Assembly (NCBI RefSeq): GCF_943371865.1
Contig: NZ_CALRWL010000006.1
Span: 89,808-153,807, forward strand
Length of the DNA stretch: 64,000 nt
Direction: 5' to 3'
Origin: Azorhizobium sp943371865
Lineage (GTDB): Bacteria > Pseudomonadota > Alphaproteobacteria > Rhizobiales > Xanthobacteraceae
A program made the translations under genes and the position numbers. Of the stretch, positions 43,609-52,090 are shown one piece after another (within the stretch, counting starts at the first letter, position 1; each line of letters starts with the position of its first letter). The notes below the pieces were generated by a model. That model saw nothing but the letters and a program-made list of their open reading frames with translations. It was not told the DNA's origin and did not search any database.

Positions 43609-44313
43609 TCAGGCCGCAGCGCGGGTGCCGACCTCGTCCAGATAGGAAATGCAGCGCGAGAGCGGCTCCACATCGGCGAACTTGGCGTCGATGTCGAACA
43701 GGTTCCAGGCCACCGCGCCCGGCACCCGGTCGCCGATGCATTCCTTCACCGCAATGGTGCGGAAGCCTTCCGCCAGGCCGTCGCACAGCGTGGTGCGCAC
43801 GCAGGCGGAGGCGGTGACGCCGGTCACCAGGATGGTGTCCACATTGTTGGCGCGCAGGAAGCCGGCCAGATAGGTGCCGTGGAAGGCGGAGGCGCGCTTC
43901 TTGATGAGCACCTGCTCACCCTTGATCGGCTCGATGCGGCTGTCGATGGCCCACAGTTCCGGCTTGGCCTGATCGACGATCTCGATCGGGATCTTCTTGT
44001 GCCACAGCCCCATGTCGGTGGCGTCGCTGTTCATGTCGGTCACCTGATAGCAGGTGGTCACATGCACAACCGGGTGGCCGTTGCGCCGGCACGCCGCCAG
44101 CAGCGCCTGCACGCCGGGAATGATCTGCTCGTCGATATTCTCGCAGGTGAACGGATTGCCGGGACGGGTCCAGGCATTGGCCAGATCCACATTGATCAAG
44201 GCCGGGCGGCGGCCGAAGCCGACGCGGCGCTGGAAGCCGTTGCGCTGGTAGAGGTCGCTTGCCTTGCTGAAGGCAGCCGTCAGGGCTGCGTCGAGTTCCG
44301 CGTCGAAGGCCAT
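43609..44313 (-). CDS. Isochorismatase-fold amidohydrolase, N-carbamoylsarcosine-amidase-like
   Basis: The 234-residue protein has the cysteine-hydrolase triad pattern: Asp in ALINVDLANAW, Lys in LIKKRASAF, and Cys in GVTASACVRTT. This arrangement, including the Thr-Ala-Ser-Ala-Cys nucleophile loop, resembles N-carbamoylsarcosine amidohydrolase and maleamate-type amidases. It starts the leftward catabolic operon with a GAGGG ribosome site and lies opposite the LysR gene. Hydrolysis of an imported amide or ureido compound is the best guess. Confidence 0.85.
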   Translation of the reverse strand: MAFDAELDAALTAAFSKASDLYQRNGFQRRVGFGRRPALINVDLANAWTRPGNPFTCENIDEQIIPGVQALLAACRRNGHPVVHVTTCYQVTDMNSDATDMGLWHKKIPIEIVDQAKPELWAIDSRIEPIKGEQVLIKKRASAFHGTYLAGFLRANNVDTILVTGVTASACVRTTLCDGLAEGFRTIAVKECIGDRVPGAVAWNLFDIDAKFADVEPLSRCISYLDEVGTRAAA

Positions 44314-44415
44314 GTCTGTCGTCCCTCTGGAGAGGCCGCGCCCCTCTGCGTGAGCGCTTGATCCGAACGATGGGGCCAAAGGATCGAGAAGGAGAAATTC
44401 TTATTTCCGCATTTT

Positions 44416-44435
44416 TCATACCAATACTGGTATGA
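44416..44435. promoter_or_regulatory. Perfect palindrome touching the LysR start codon
   Basis: Arms TCATACCA and TGGTATGA flank ATAC, immediately before the lysR ATG at 44436. For the divergent operon the site covers a weak candidate -35 (TTGGTA). A bound regulator could therefore block lysR translation/transcription and control the amidohydrolase operon together. Binding by the LysR protein is inferred from position only; the expected T-N11-A spacing is not obvious. Confidence 0.55.
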
Positions 44436-45347
44436 ATGCCCATGCGCTTCGACCTTCGCCATCTCCGCAGCTTCATCATGCTCGCGCAGGAACTGCACTT
44501 CTCCCGCGCCGCGGCGCGGCTCAACATGACCCAGCCGGGCATGAGCCGCCTCATCGGCGAGCTGGAGGCGGATGTGGGCGTGCCGCTGCTGCGCCGCACC
44601 ACCCGCACCGTGGAACTCACCGAGGCCGGCAAGGCGTTCCTCGGCGAGGCCACCCTGGCGCTGGAGCGGCTGGAACGGGCCGTTCGGGTGGCCCGGCGCA
44701 CCGCCAGCGGCGAAACCGGGGTGCTGCGCATTGGCTATATGGATTTCGCCATCAACGGCCGGCTGCCCGAATTCCTGCGCACCTTCAGCCGCACCCGGCC
44801 GGACACCCGGCTGGAACTGTCCTTCATCCCCACCTTGCAGCAGCAGGAAGCCCTGCTGACCGACCGCATCGACATCGGCTTCATGATCGGCCCGTTCGAC
44901 CAGCCGGGCATGGCCAGCTACACCTTCGACACCGAGCGCTATGTGGCCCTGCTGCCCATCACTCATCCTTTGTCCAACGTGCGCGCGCTGCGCCTTGCGG
45001 ATCTGGCCGGCGAGCCGTTCGTGCTGGGGTCGGGGGAGAATTGGGGGGCGTTCCGGGCCAAATTGTTCTCGCTCTGCCACCGCGCCGGCTTCACCCCGGA
45101 GATCGTGCAGGAGGCCTCCTCCTCGGAGGGCATTTTCGGGCTGGTGGCGGCGGGCGCGGGGGTCAGCGTCTATGCCAGTTGCGTGCGCAATGTGCAGCGG
45201 CGCGGCATCGTCATCCGTGAACTGGATGACGTGTCCGATAAATTGCTCACTTGCGCCGCGTGGTCGACGCCGATCCAGTCCCCCAGCGTGCGGGTGTTCA
45301 CCGAGTTCCTGTCGCACATCTGGGGCGGCGAGGCCTCGCCCCCCTGA
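44436..45347 (+). CDS. LysR-family transcriptional regulator
   Basis: The 303-residue protein has the N-terminal winged helix (LRSFIMLAQELHFSRAAARLNMTQPGMSRLI) and the LysR effector domain (VLRIGYMDFAINGRLPEFLRTF). It is divergent from the amidohydrolase/ABC operon, the usual arrangement for a LysR activator and its target. ATG choices at 44436 and 44442 differ by two codons. No separate ribosome site is seen because the palindrome occupies that place, so translation may be inefficient or leaderless. Confidence 0.9.
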   Translation: MPMRFDLRHLRSFIMLAQELHFSRAAARLNMTQPGMSRLIGELEADVGVPLLRRTTRTVELTEAGKAFLGEATLALERLERAVRVARRTASGETGVLRIGYMDFAINGRLPEFLRTFSRTRPDTRLELSFIPTLQQQEALLTDRIDIGFMIGPFDQPGMASYTFDTERYVALLPITHPLSNVRALRLADLAGEPFVLGSGENWGAFRAKLFSLCHRAGFTPEIVQEASSSEGIFGLVAAGAGVSVYASCVRNVQRRGIVIRELDDVSDKLLTCAAWSTPIQSPSVRVFTEFLSHIWGGEASPP

Positions 45348-45353
45348 AACGCA

Positions 45354-45379
45354 AACGGGCGACCCGAAGGCCGCCCGTT
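45354..45379 (-). terminator. Terminator of the chemoreceptor gene, between convergent genes
   Basis: Eleven-base arms (AACGGGCGACC and GGCCGCCCGTT, one mismatch) with loop CGAA lie between the convergent LysR and chemoreceptor genes. In the leftward direction the stem is followed by GTTTGCGTTTC, the most T-rich stretch available, so it mainly serves the chemoreceptor gene. Confidence 0.6.
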
Positions 45380-45403
45380 GCCGTCAATTCGAAGACCTGC
45401 GCC

Positions 45404-47485
45404 TCAGGCGGCGCGCACGGTGGCCAGGAAGCGGGCCATCTCGGTGCTGAGCGCCGCGGCCTGGTTGGACAGGTCCGAGGACAGATGCAGCACTTCGCTG
45501 GCCGCCGCGCCCACGCTCTGGGCGGTGATGGCGACGCCGGTGATGTTGCCGGTGACCTCGCTGGTGCCGGCGGAGGCCTGGGCCACGCTGCGCACGATCT
45601 CGCCGGTGGCCGAGCCCTGCTGCGACACCGCCGAGGCGATAGCGTTGGAATAGGAGTTCATCTCCTGGATGGTGGCGGCAATGGTGCCGATGGCGCTCAC
45701 CGCCTTGGCGGTGGAGGACTGGATCGCGCCCACCTGCCCGGAAATCTCGGCGGTGGCGGAGGCGGTCTGGTTGGCCAGTTCCTTCACCTCGGAGGCGACC
45801 ACCGCAAAGCCCTTGCCCGCATCGCCGGCCCGCGCCGCTTCGATGGTGGCGTTGAGCGCCAGCAGGTTGGTCTGGCCGGCGATGTTGGAGATCAGGCTCA
45901 GGATGTCGCTGATCTTGTTGGCGGCCTGCGACAGCTCCTGCACGATTTCGCCGGTGGAGCGGGCTTCGTTCACCGCGGTCAGCGAGCAGGCGGCTGCCTG
46001 CTCCACCTGCCGACGGATTTCCTGCACCGAGCTGCCCAGTTCCTCGGCCGAGGACGCCACCACATTGACGTTGGCCGCGGCTTCTTCCGCCGCCGCCGCC
46101 ACGGTGTTGGAGCGACCGGCGGTCTCGTCGGCGCTCTTGGCCAGCACGTGGGAGGAGGCCTTCAGCGCATCAGCGGACGCGCCCACGGCCCCAACGATGC
46201 CACCCACGGTGGCCTCGAACATGGAGGCCAGTTCCTGCATGGTCTGGCGCCGCTGCGCTTCGGCGCGGGTGCGGGCGGCGATGGTCTCGGCTTCCAGGGC
46301 GGCATTGCGCACCAGGCTGTCCTTGAACACCTGCACCGAGGTGGCCATCTGGCCGATCTCGTCGCCGCGCCCAACGCCGGGAATCTCGGTCTCCAGCTGC
46401 CCATCGGCGATCTGGCCGATGGCCGCGGTCATGGAGAACAACGGCTTGATGGCCCGGCGGGACACCAGCAGCAGCACCGCCACCACGGCCACCACCACCG
46501 CCAGCAAGCCCACCAGCGACAGGATGAGGCTGGAGCGAGCGCTGTCGGTGGCCTTGTCGATGGCCGCTTCCGCGCCAGCGAAGGCGGCGTCGCGCAGCGC
46601 GATCACCGGCACCCACATGCGGAAGGTCTTCTCGCGATAGGCGGCGCCGTCCAGCGGGAACTCGCCATTGTCGAAGAAGGGCAGCATCTCCTGGCGGATG
46701 CCGGCGAAATACTGGATGTACTCCTGGTTCACCTTCTCCAGCGCCGGCTTGAAGCTGGCGGCGCCGCCGGCCACCTCGCGCATGCCCCACAGCGCGCCCC
46801 ACACCTGGTCCACGCGGCCCTGGAGGGTGAAGAAGTCGGTGCGCTGCTGCGGCGTCACCGGCTTGTGCGCCGCTACCAGCGACTGCAGCATGCCGGCCTG
46901 ACGGCCGCCGAAATCGCGCAGGTCCAGCACCGTGGCCGCCACATTGCCCCAGGCGAAGGCGACGCCATTGACGCCGGCGAGCTTGCGCAGCTGGGTGCTC
47001 ATGGTCCGCGCCGCCAGCATGCTCATGGCGGTGATCTTCTCCGTCACCACGGTGGCGGCCGTGCCGCGCGCGGTGATCGGCTGGGCCATGGCCGCATCCG
47101 AGGTCTCGCGCATGGAACGATAGGTGGCTTCCAGTTCCTTGGCCGCCGCCACCAGGGTGTCGGCATCGTCCAGTTCGCCCACCGTGGCATGGGTGCGGGC
47201 GCGGATCTCCGCCAGTACCTTTTCGGTCTCGGCGCGATAGGCCGGCAGATCGGTGCGGGCCGCCTGCTCGTTGGTCTGGGTCTGGATCGCCAAAGTGGTG
47301 AGGCCGCGCTCGGGATTCATCACCCGGGGAATGTCGGCCAGGGCGCGGATGGTCTGCAACCGCAGATCGGCGCTGGCGCTGGCGGTCAGCTGACCATACT
47401 GGCGCACCGCCATGGTGAGGGCCAATGCGCAGGCAATCGCGGCAATGAACAGGATGGAGAGCGACAAGAGGCGTTTGATCGTCAC
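45404..47485 (-). CDS. Methyl-accepting chemotaxis protein
   Basis: The 693-residue protein starts at a GTG with GGGGA upstream. It has an N-terminal membrane helix (LLSLSILFIAAIACALALTMAV), a periplasmic helical sensor of about 240 residues that contains an NPERG stretch as in NIT-type nitrate-sensing bundles, a second helix (LVGLLAVVVAVVAVLLLV), HAMP, and a signalling domain with the highly conserved tip (IAGQTNLLALNATIEAARAG). No che genes are nearby. The ligand is unknown; NIT similarity is tentative. Confidence 0.9.
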   Translation of the reverse strand: MTIKRLLSLSILFIAAIACALALTMAVRQYGQLTASASADLRLQTIRALADIPRVMNPERGLTTLAIQTQTNEQAARTDLPAYRAETEKVLAEIRARTHATVGELDDADTLVAAAKELEATYRSMRETSDAAMAQPITARGTAATVVTEKITAMSMLAARTMSTQLRKLAGVNGVAFAWGNVAATVLDLRDFGGRQAGMLQSLVAAHKPVTPQQRTDFFTLQGRVDQVWGALWGMREVAGGAASFKPALEKVNQEYIQYFAGIRQEMLPFFDNGEFPLDGAAYREKTFRMWVPVIALRDAAFAGAEAAIDKATDSARSSLILSLVGLLAVVVAVVAVLLLVSRRAIKPLFSMTAAIGQIADGQLETEIPGVGRGDEIGQMATSVQVFKDSLVRNAALEAETIAARTRAEAQRRQTMQELASMFEATVGGIVGAVGASADALKASSHVLAKSADETAGRSNTVAAAAEEAAANVNVVASSAEELGSSVQEIRRQVEQAAACSLTAVNEARSTGEIVQELSQAANKISDILSLISNIAGQTNLLALNATIEAARAGDAGKGFAVVASEVKELANQTASATAEISGQVGAIQSSTAKAVSAIGTIAATIQEMNSYSNAIASAVSQQGSATGEIVRSVAQASAGTSEVTGNITGVAITAQSVGAAASEVLHLSSDLSNQAAALSTEMARFLATVRAA

Positions 47486-47566
47486 GGCAGTGTCCCCGAG
47501 TACACGCGACGCGCTGCACCGCTCCGGCGCGCAAATCGCGAATAATCCGGTTTTCGGCCCGCTATC

Positions 47567-47585
47567 TTGCATCAGGGTTGCATCA
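47567..47585. repeat. Direct repeat upstream of the chemoreceptor gene
   Basis: TTGCATCA occurs twice with a three-base gap, an 11-base period that puts both copies on the same DNA face, 82-100 bases upstream of the GTG start. It could be a tandem regulator site; none is assigned. Confidence 0.35.
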
Positions 47586-47718
47586 CCCTCCCGTCCCCAT
47601 GCTGCGTTGCACAACCAAATGAAGCGTCGCCCGGATCGCAGCACGGCCAGGGGGGGCCGCCGCGGCGGCGGGCACCGGCCCCGCGCCCTCCTCGACGCCC
47701 TCCCTCGGCCCTTGCGCC

Positions 47719-48405
47719 TCAGCGCCGGCCCCGCGCCGCCACCAGCGGCTCGCGCACCAAGTCCTTGCCGGTGCGCGACAAGGCCTCCAGGAACACCGGC
47801 TCCCAGGCGCGGATGTGCCGCCGCAGCAGGATGGCCAGGGCCGGGGCATCGCCGGCCTTGGCCAGATCGGCAATCTCATAATGTTCGGGCACGGATTCCT
47901 GCTGGCGCGCCAGGCCGGAGCGGGAGGTGATGCCGTAGAGCCGCATCTTGTCGCGCAGGCCCATCACCATGTCCGTGAGCATGGGATTGTCCGCCGCCGC
48001 CGTGAGCACCCGGTGATAGGCGCGATCAGCCTCCAGATAGAGCCGCATATCCTCCTCGCGCACCGCGCGGGCAATGTCGTCGGCGCGGCGATAGAGGTCA
48101 TCCAGCACAGCGCCGGACTTGCGGGCGACGACGTCGGCGGCGTGCAGTTCCAGCACTTCGCGCAGGTCGAACAGATTGCGCAGGTCCGCCTCGGAGGGCT
48201 CCACCACCTTGAAGCCGCGATTGCGCATGGGTTCGATGAGCCCGCCGCGGCTCAACTCCAGCAGGGCTTCACGCACCGGCGTGGTGGAAATGCCGAGGCT
48301 CTCCGCCAGGCTCGGCACCGAATACATGGTGCCCGGCGGGCTCTGGCCGGAGATGATCTCGGAGCGCACCTGCTGCACCACCTGCTCGCGCAAATTCTGA
48401 TCCAT
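47719..48405 (-). CDS. GntR-family regulator, FCD subfamily
   Basis: The 228-residue protein has a winged helix (VPSLAESLGISTTPVREALLEL) and an FCD domain with conserved metal-ligand region (EADRAYHRVLTAAADNPML, HYEIADLAKAGD, RRHIRAW). It is divergent from the molybdopterin oxidoreductase gene and probably represses it through the GTAGCGC sites at 48570-48615. AGGAGG lies nine bases before a TTG at 48408 and 12 before the ATG at 48405, so either may be used. Confidence 0.9.
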   Translation of the reverse strand: MDQNLREQVVQQVRSEIISGQSPPGTMYSVPSLAESLGISTTPVREALLELSRGGLIEPMRNRGFKVVEPSEADLRNLFDLREVLELHAADVVARKSGAVLDDLYRRADDIARAVREEDMRLYLEADRAYHRVLTAAADNPMLTDMVMGLRDKMRLYGITSRSGLARQQESVPEHYEIADLAKAGDAPALAILLRRHIRAWEPVFLEALSRTGKDLVREPLVAARGRR

Positions 48406-48558
48406 CAACCCGCGTGACCTCCTTCGGGCGGCATCTTCCGGCCGAGCCGCGGCCCGCCTGACGCGCCGGGCCCGTCGCTCGCCTCCCCCGCAAGGACGCT
48501 CTGCCCCGCGCGGCGGCGCGCCCGTGCCGCTTCGTGACTCTCAGCATAGCAAATCTCT

Positions 48559-48588
48559 TGACGATCCAGGTAGCGCGTGACCAGAATG
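48559..48588 (+). promoter_or_regulatory. Sigma70-type promoter for the molybdopterin oxidoreductase gene
   Basis: TTGACG (48559-48564) is separated by 18 bases from CAGAAT (48583-48588), giving five and four matches to the -35 and -10 consensus sequences. A GTAGCGC half-site lies between them and further half-sites lie around the expected start, an arrangement for steric repression. Confidence 0.5.
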
Positions 48589-48615
48589 TGTAGCGCGCTA
48601 CTTAAATGCGCTACA
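48570..48615. promoter_or_regulatory. Cluster of GTAGCGC half-sites, probable GntR operator
   Basis: GTAGCGC occurs at 48570-48576, within the perfect palindrome GTAGCGCGCTAC at 48590-48601, and inverted as GCGCTACA at 48608-48615. TGTAGCGC and GCGCTACA also form a spaced inverted repeat. The set overlaps the promoter of the oxidoreductase gene and lies upstream of the divergent GntR gene. Confidence 0.65.
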
Positions 48616-48640
48616 CCTCCACTCCTTTGGGGCGCCTGTC

Positions 48641-51600
48641 TTGGCCGAACGGATTCCGGGCTATTGCACCCTGTGTCGCTCCCGCTGCGGCGCCACCATG
48701 GTGGTGGACGACGGCCGGCTGCTGGCGGTGGAGCCCCTGCCCGGCCATCCCACCGGCGGCGCTTTGTGCGCCAAGGGCCGGGCGGCGCCGGAACTGGTTC
48801 ATAGCCCCCGCCGCCTCACCCGGCCGCTGCGGCGCACGGCTCCGCGCGGTGCCGCCGATCCCGGCTGGCAGGAAATCTCCTGGGATGACGCCCTGGATGA
48901 GATCGCCGGGCGCCTGGCGCAGATTCGCGCCACGTCCGGCGCGGAGGCGGTGGCGTTCGCCATCACCACCCCCAGCGGCACCCCCATGGTGGACAGTTTC
49001 GATTGGGTGGAGCGCTTCGTGCGCTGCTTCGGCAGTCCCAACCTGATCTATGCGGTGGAGATCTGCGGCTGGCACAAGGACTATGCCCATGCTTTGACCT
49101 TCGGGCGCGGCATCGGCTTTCCCGACTATGACCATGCCGATGCCATCGTGCTGTGGGGCCACAACCCCGCCCGCACCTGGCTGGCCCAGGCCACCCGCAT
49201 CGCCGATGCCCGCCGGCGCGGCGCCAAGGTCGCCGTCGTCGACCCCAAGCCCAACGGCTCCGGCCAGCAGGCGGATGTTTGGCTGCGCATCCGCCCCGGC
49301 GCCGACGGCGCCCTGGCCATGGGCGCCATCCACCACCTCATCGCCCGACAGACGTTCGATGCCGCGTTCGTGGCGCGCTGGACCAATGCGCCGCTGCTGG
49401 TGGACATCGCCACCGGCGATCTGCTGCGCGGCCGCGACCTATGGCCGGACGCCGACCCCGAGGCGTTCGTCGTGCTGGATGCCACCGGCGCGCCGCAGCC
49501 CTGCGATACGCGCCTCGACCCACCGGACGCGGCCACCATTCAACTGGACGGTACCGCCCACCTCACCTCGGCCGATGGCGGCGCGATTGCGGCGAGCACC
49601 GTGTTCCGCCTGCTGCGGGCGCAGGCGGCGCCTTACACTTTGGCCCATGTGGCGCAGACCACCTGGCTGGATGAAGCCGACATCGCCGCCTTCTACGCTT
49701 TGTTCGAGAATAGCCCGCGCCTCGCCTATCATTCCTGGACCGGGGTCGGCCAGCACACCAACGCCACCGCCACCGAGCGGGCCATCGCCACGCTCTATGC
49801 CCTGACCGGCGCCTGTGACCGCCAGGGCGGCAATGTCTGGGCGGTGCCACCGCCCACCCGCGCCCTCAACGATTACGCCCTTCTGCCCGAAGCCCAGCAG
49901 GCCAAGGCGCTGGGACTGGCGGAGCTGCCGTTGGGGCCGCCGCGCTTCGGCTGGATCACCGCGCGCGATTTCGCCCGCGCGGTGCTGGAGCAGAAGCCCT
50001 ATGCGGTGCGGGCGCTGATGAGCTTCGGCACCAATTTCGTGGTGACGCAGGGTGATAGCGCCCGCAACGCCGCGGCGCTCCAGGCGCTGGAGTTCCATGT
50101 CCATGTGGACATGTTCATGAACCCCACCGCCGCGGGCGCCGACCTCGTGCTGCCCGCCAACATGCCGTGGGAGCGGGATGCGCTGAAGATCGGGTTCGAG
50201 ATCACCCAGGCAGCGGCGGAAACCCTCCAGTTCCGCCCCCGCATGCTGCCGCCCGTGGGGCAGAGCCGGGCCGACTATGACATCGCCGCAGCGCTGGCGG
50301 TGCGGCTGGGCCATGGGGAGGCGTTCTTCGGCGGCGATATTGAGGCCGGCTGGAACCATCAATTGGCGCCCTTGGGCCTTACGGTGGCGGAGCTGCGGCA
50401 GCACCCGGAAGGCGTCCGCGTGCCGCAGCCGGCCGGGTTCGAGAAATTCGCCCGGCCCTTGCCGGATGGCACCGTGACCGGCTTTGCCACCCCCACCCGC
50501 CGCGTCGAACTCTATTCCCAGAGCCTGCGCCAGCACGGCCATGCGCCGTTGCCGGACCATGTGGAGCCGGCGGAAACACCCCTTGCCGGCGCTGACCCGC
50601 GCTTTCCCTTGGTGCTGACCACCGCCAAGAGCGGCTGGTTCGTCCATAGCTCCCATCGCCACGTGGCCTCCCTGCGCAAGAAATCGCCGGAGCCGGCGGT
50701 GGATATCGCCCCGGCCTTGGCCGCGTCCCGTGGTCTGGCGGCGGGGGACTGGGCCATGGTGGAGACCGCCCGCGGCGCCGCCCGGCTGACCGTGCGCCTC
50801 AATCCGGCCCTCGACCCGCGGGTGGTGGTGGCGGAGTTCGGCTGGTGGGAGGACTGCCCGCCCCTGGGCCGTGCCGACACCGCCGCCACCGGACCACTGA
50901 CCCACAACATCAACGCCGTGCTGGGGGATGCCGCCCGCGACCCGGTGAGCGGCTCGGTGCCGCTGCGCGCCACCTTGTGCGACATCCGCCGCGATGTGCG
51001 CGCCAACCGGGGCCGGTGGAGCGGCCAGCGGGCGTTCCGAGTCGCCCGCATCGCGCCCGCCGCCGCTGACGTGGTGGCCCTCGACCTTGCCCCCTGCGAC
51101 GGCGGGGCGCTGCCCGGCTTTCTGCCGGGCCAGCATGTCATGACGACGCCACCCGGAAGCGCCACGGCGCGGGCCTATTCCCTCACCGGGGACGGAACCG
51201 CGCCGGAGATCCTGAGCATCGGCGTCCAGCGCCGGACTGTTGCTGCCGGGCAAGAGCCCGGCACGTCCCATCGCATGCATGCGCTGGCGGTGGGCGCTGA
51301 ACTGCTGCTGGAGGCGCCGCAGGGGCTGTTCACGCCGCCGCTGGGCGGCAACCGGCCCCTGGTGTTCCTGGCCGCCGGCATCGGCATCACGCCCTTCCTC
51401 GGCCATCTGGAAGCACTGGCCCTGCGGCCTCCCGATCAGCGGGTGCCCAAGGTGCTGCTGCTGCACGGCTGCCGGGATGGCGGCGCCCATCCCTTCGCCG
51501 CCCGGCTGTCCGCCCTGGGGGCGATGCTGCCCGAACTGGAGCGCGTCACCGCTTTCTCCGCCGCGCGCCCCGGCGATCTGGCGCCCCCCGGACGCCGCGC

Positions 51601-52030
51601 CGGACGGCTGGATCTAAGCCCCGTGCGCGCCCTGCTGCCGCAACGCCCGCTGGCCTATCTGTGCGGCGCGCCCGCCTTCACCGCCGACATGACCCGGCAC
51701 TTGGTGGCGCTGGGCGTCCATCGCTTCGACATTTTCACCGAAGCCTTCGCCGACCCGCCGGCGGTGCCGGCCACGCTATCGCGCCAGACCATCCAGATCG
51801 CCGGCACCGCCGACCGGTTCCAGTGGTCACCAGATCAGGGAACGCTGCTGGATGCCGCCACCGCCGCCGGCATTGCCCTGCCCAGCGGTTGCCGCGTCGG
51901 CCAGTGCGAGAGCTGCGCGGTGCGGATCGTCGCCGGAACCGTAGCGCATCTGGGCGAGGCCCAGGTCGAGCCCGGCACCTGCCTCACTTGCCAGGCCGTT
52001 CCGCTGAGTCCGCTGACGCTTGCCCTTTAA
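48641..52030 (+). CDS. Triple-fusion oxidoreductase: molybdopterin enzyme, flavin reductase and 2Fe-2S ferredoxin
   Basis: The 1129-residue protein starts at a TTG; no in-frame ATG exists upstream before the promoter. Residues 1-790 are a DMSO-reductase-family catalytic subunit. Cys9, Cys12, Cys16 and Cys43 bind 4Fe-4S, and Cys142 in EICGWHKDYAH is the probable molybdenum ligand. Residues 795-1035 form a ferredoxin-reductase-type module (RAYSLTGD for FAD, AAGIGITP for NAD(P)H). From about 1049 a plant-type ferredoxin follows (GCRVGQCESC, later CLTC). Electrons could thus pass from NAD(P)H to molybdenum, or back, within one chain. The substrate is unknown; the acid transporter downstream suggests a small organic acid. 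No Tat signal, so it is cytoplasmic. Confidence 0.88.
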   Translation: MAERIPGYCTLCRSRCGATMVVDDGRLLAVEPLPGHPTGGALCAKGRAAPELVHSPRRLTRPLRRTAPRGAADPGWQEISWDDALDEIAGRLAQIRATSGAEAVAFAITTPSGTPMVDSFDWVERFVRCFGSPNLIYAVEICGWHKDYAHALTFGRGIGFPDYDHADAIVLWGHNPARTWLAQATRIADARRRGAKVAVVDPKPNGSGQQADVWLRIRPGADGALAMGAIHHLIARQTFDAAFVARWTNAPLLVDIATGDLLRGRDLWPDADPEAFVVLDATGAPQPCDTRLDPPDAATIQLDGTAHLTSADGGAIAASTVFRLLRAQAAPYTLAHVAQTTWLDEADIAAFYALFENSPRLAYHSWTGVGQHTNATATERAIATLYALTGACDRQGGNVWAVPPPTRALNDYALLPEAQQAKALGLAELPLGPPRFGWITARDFARAVLEQKPYAVRALMSFGTNFVVTQGDSARNAAALQALEFHVHVDMFMNPTAAGADLVLPANMPWERDALKIGFEITQAAAETLQFRPRMLPPVGQSRADYDIAAALAVRLGHGEAFFGGDIEAGWNHQLAPLGLTVAELRQHPEGVRVPQPAGFEKFARPLPDGTVTGFATPTRRVELYSQSLRQHGHAPLPDHVEPAETPLAGADPRFPLVLTTAKSGWFVHSSHRHVASLRKKSPEPAVDIAPALAASRGLAAGDWAMVETARGAARLTVRLNPALDPRVVVAEFGWWEDCPPLGRADTAATGPLTHNINAVLGDAARDPVSGSVPLRATLCDIRRDVRANRGRWSGQRAFRVARIAPAAADVVALDLAPCDGGALPGFLPGQHVMTTPPGSATARAYSLTGDGTAPEILSIGVQRRTVAAGQEPGTSHRMHALAVGAELLLEAPQGLFTPPLGGNRPLVFLAAGIGITPFLGHLEALALRPPDQRVPKVLLLHGCRDGGAHPFAARLSALGAMLPELERVTAFSAARPGDLAPPGRRAGRLDLSPVRALLPQRPLAYLCGAPAFTADMTRHLVALGVHRFDIFTEAFADPPAVPATLSRQTIQIAGTADRFQWSPDQGTLLDAATAAGIALPSGCRVGQCESCAVRIVAGTVAHLGEAQVEPGTCLTCQAVPLSPLTLAL

Positions 52031-52090
52031 CTCGCACCCAGATGCGAGATCGTGCCGACCAAAAACCTCTCCAGAGCAAAGGGTTGACCT

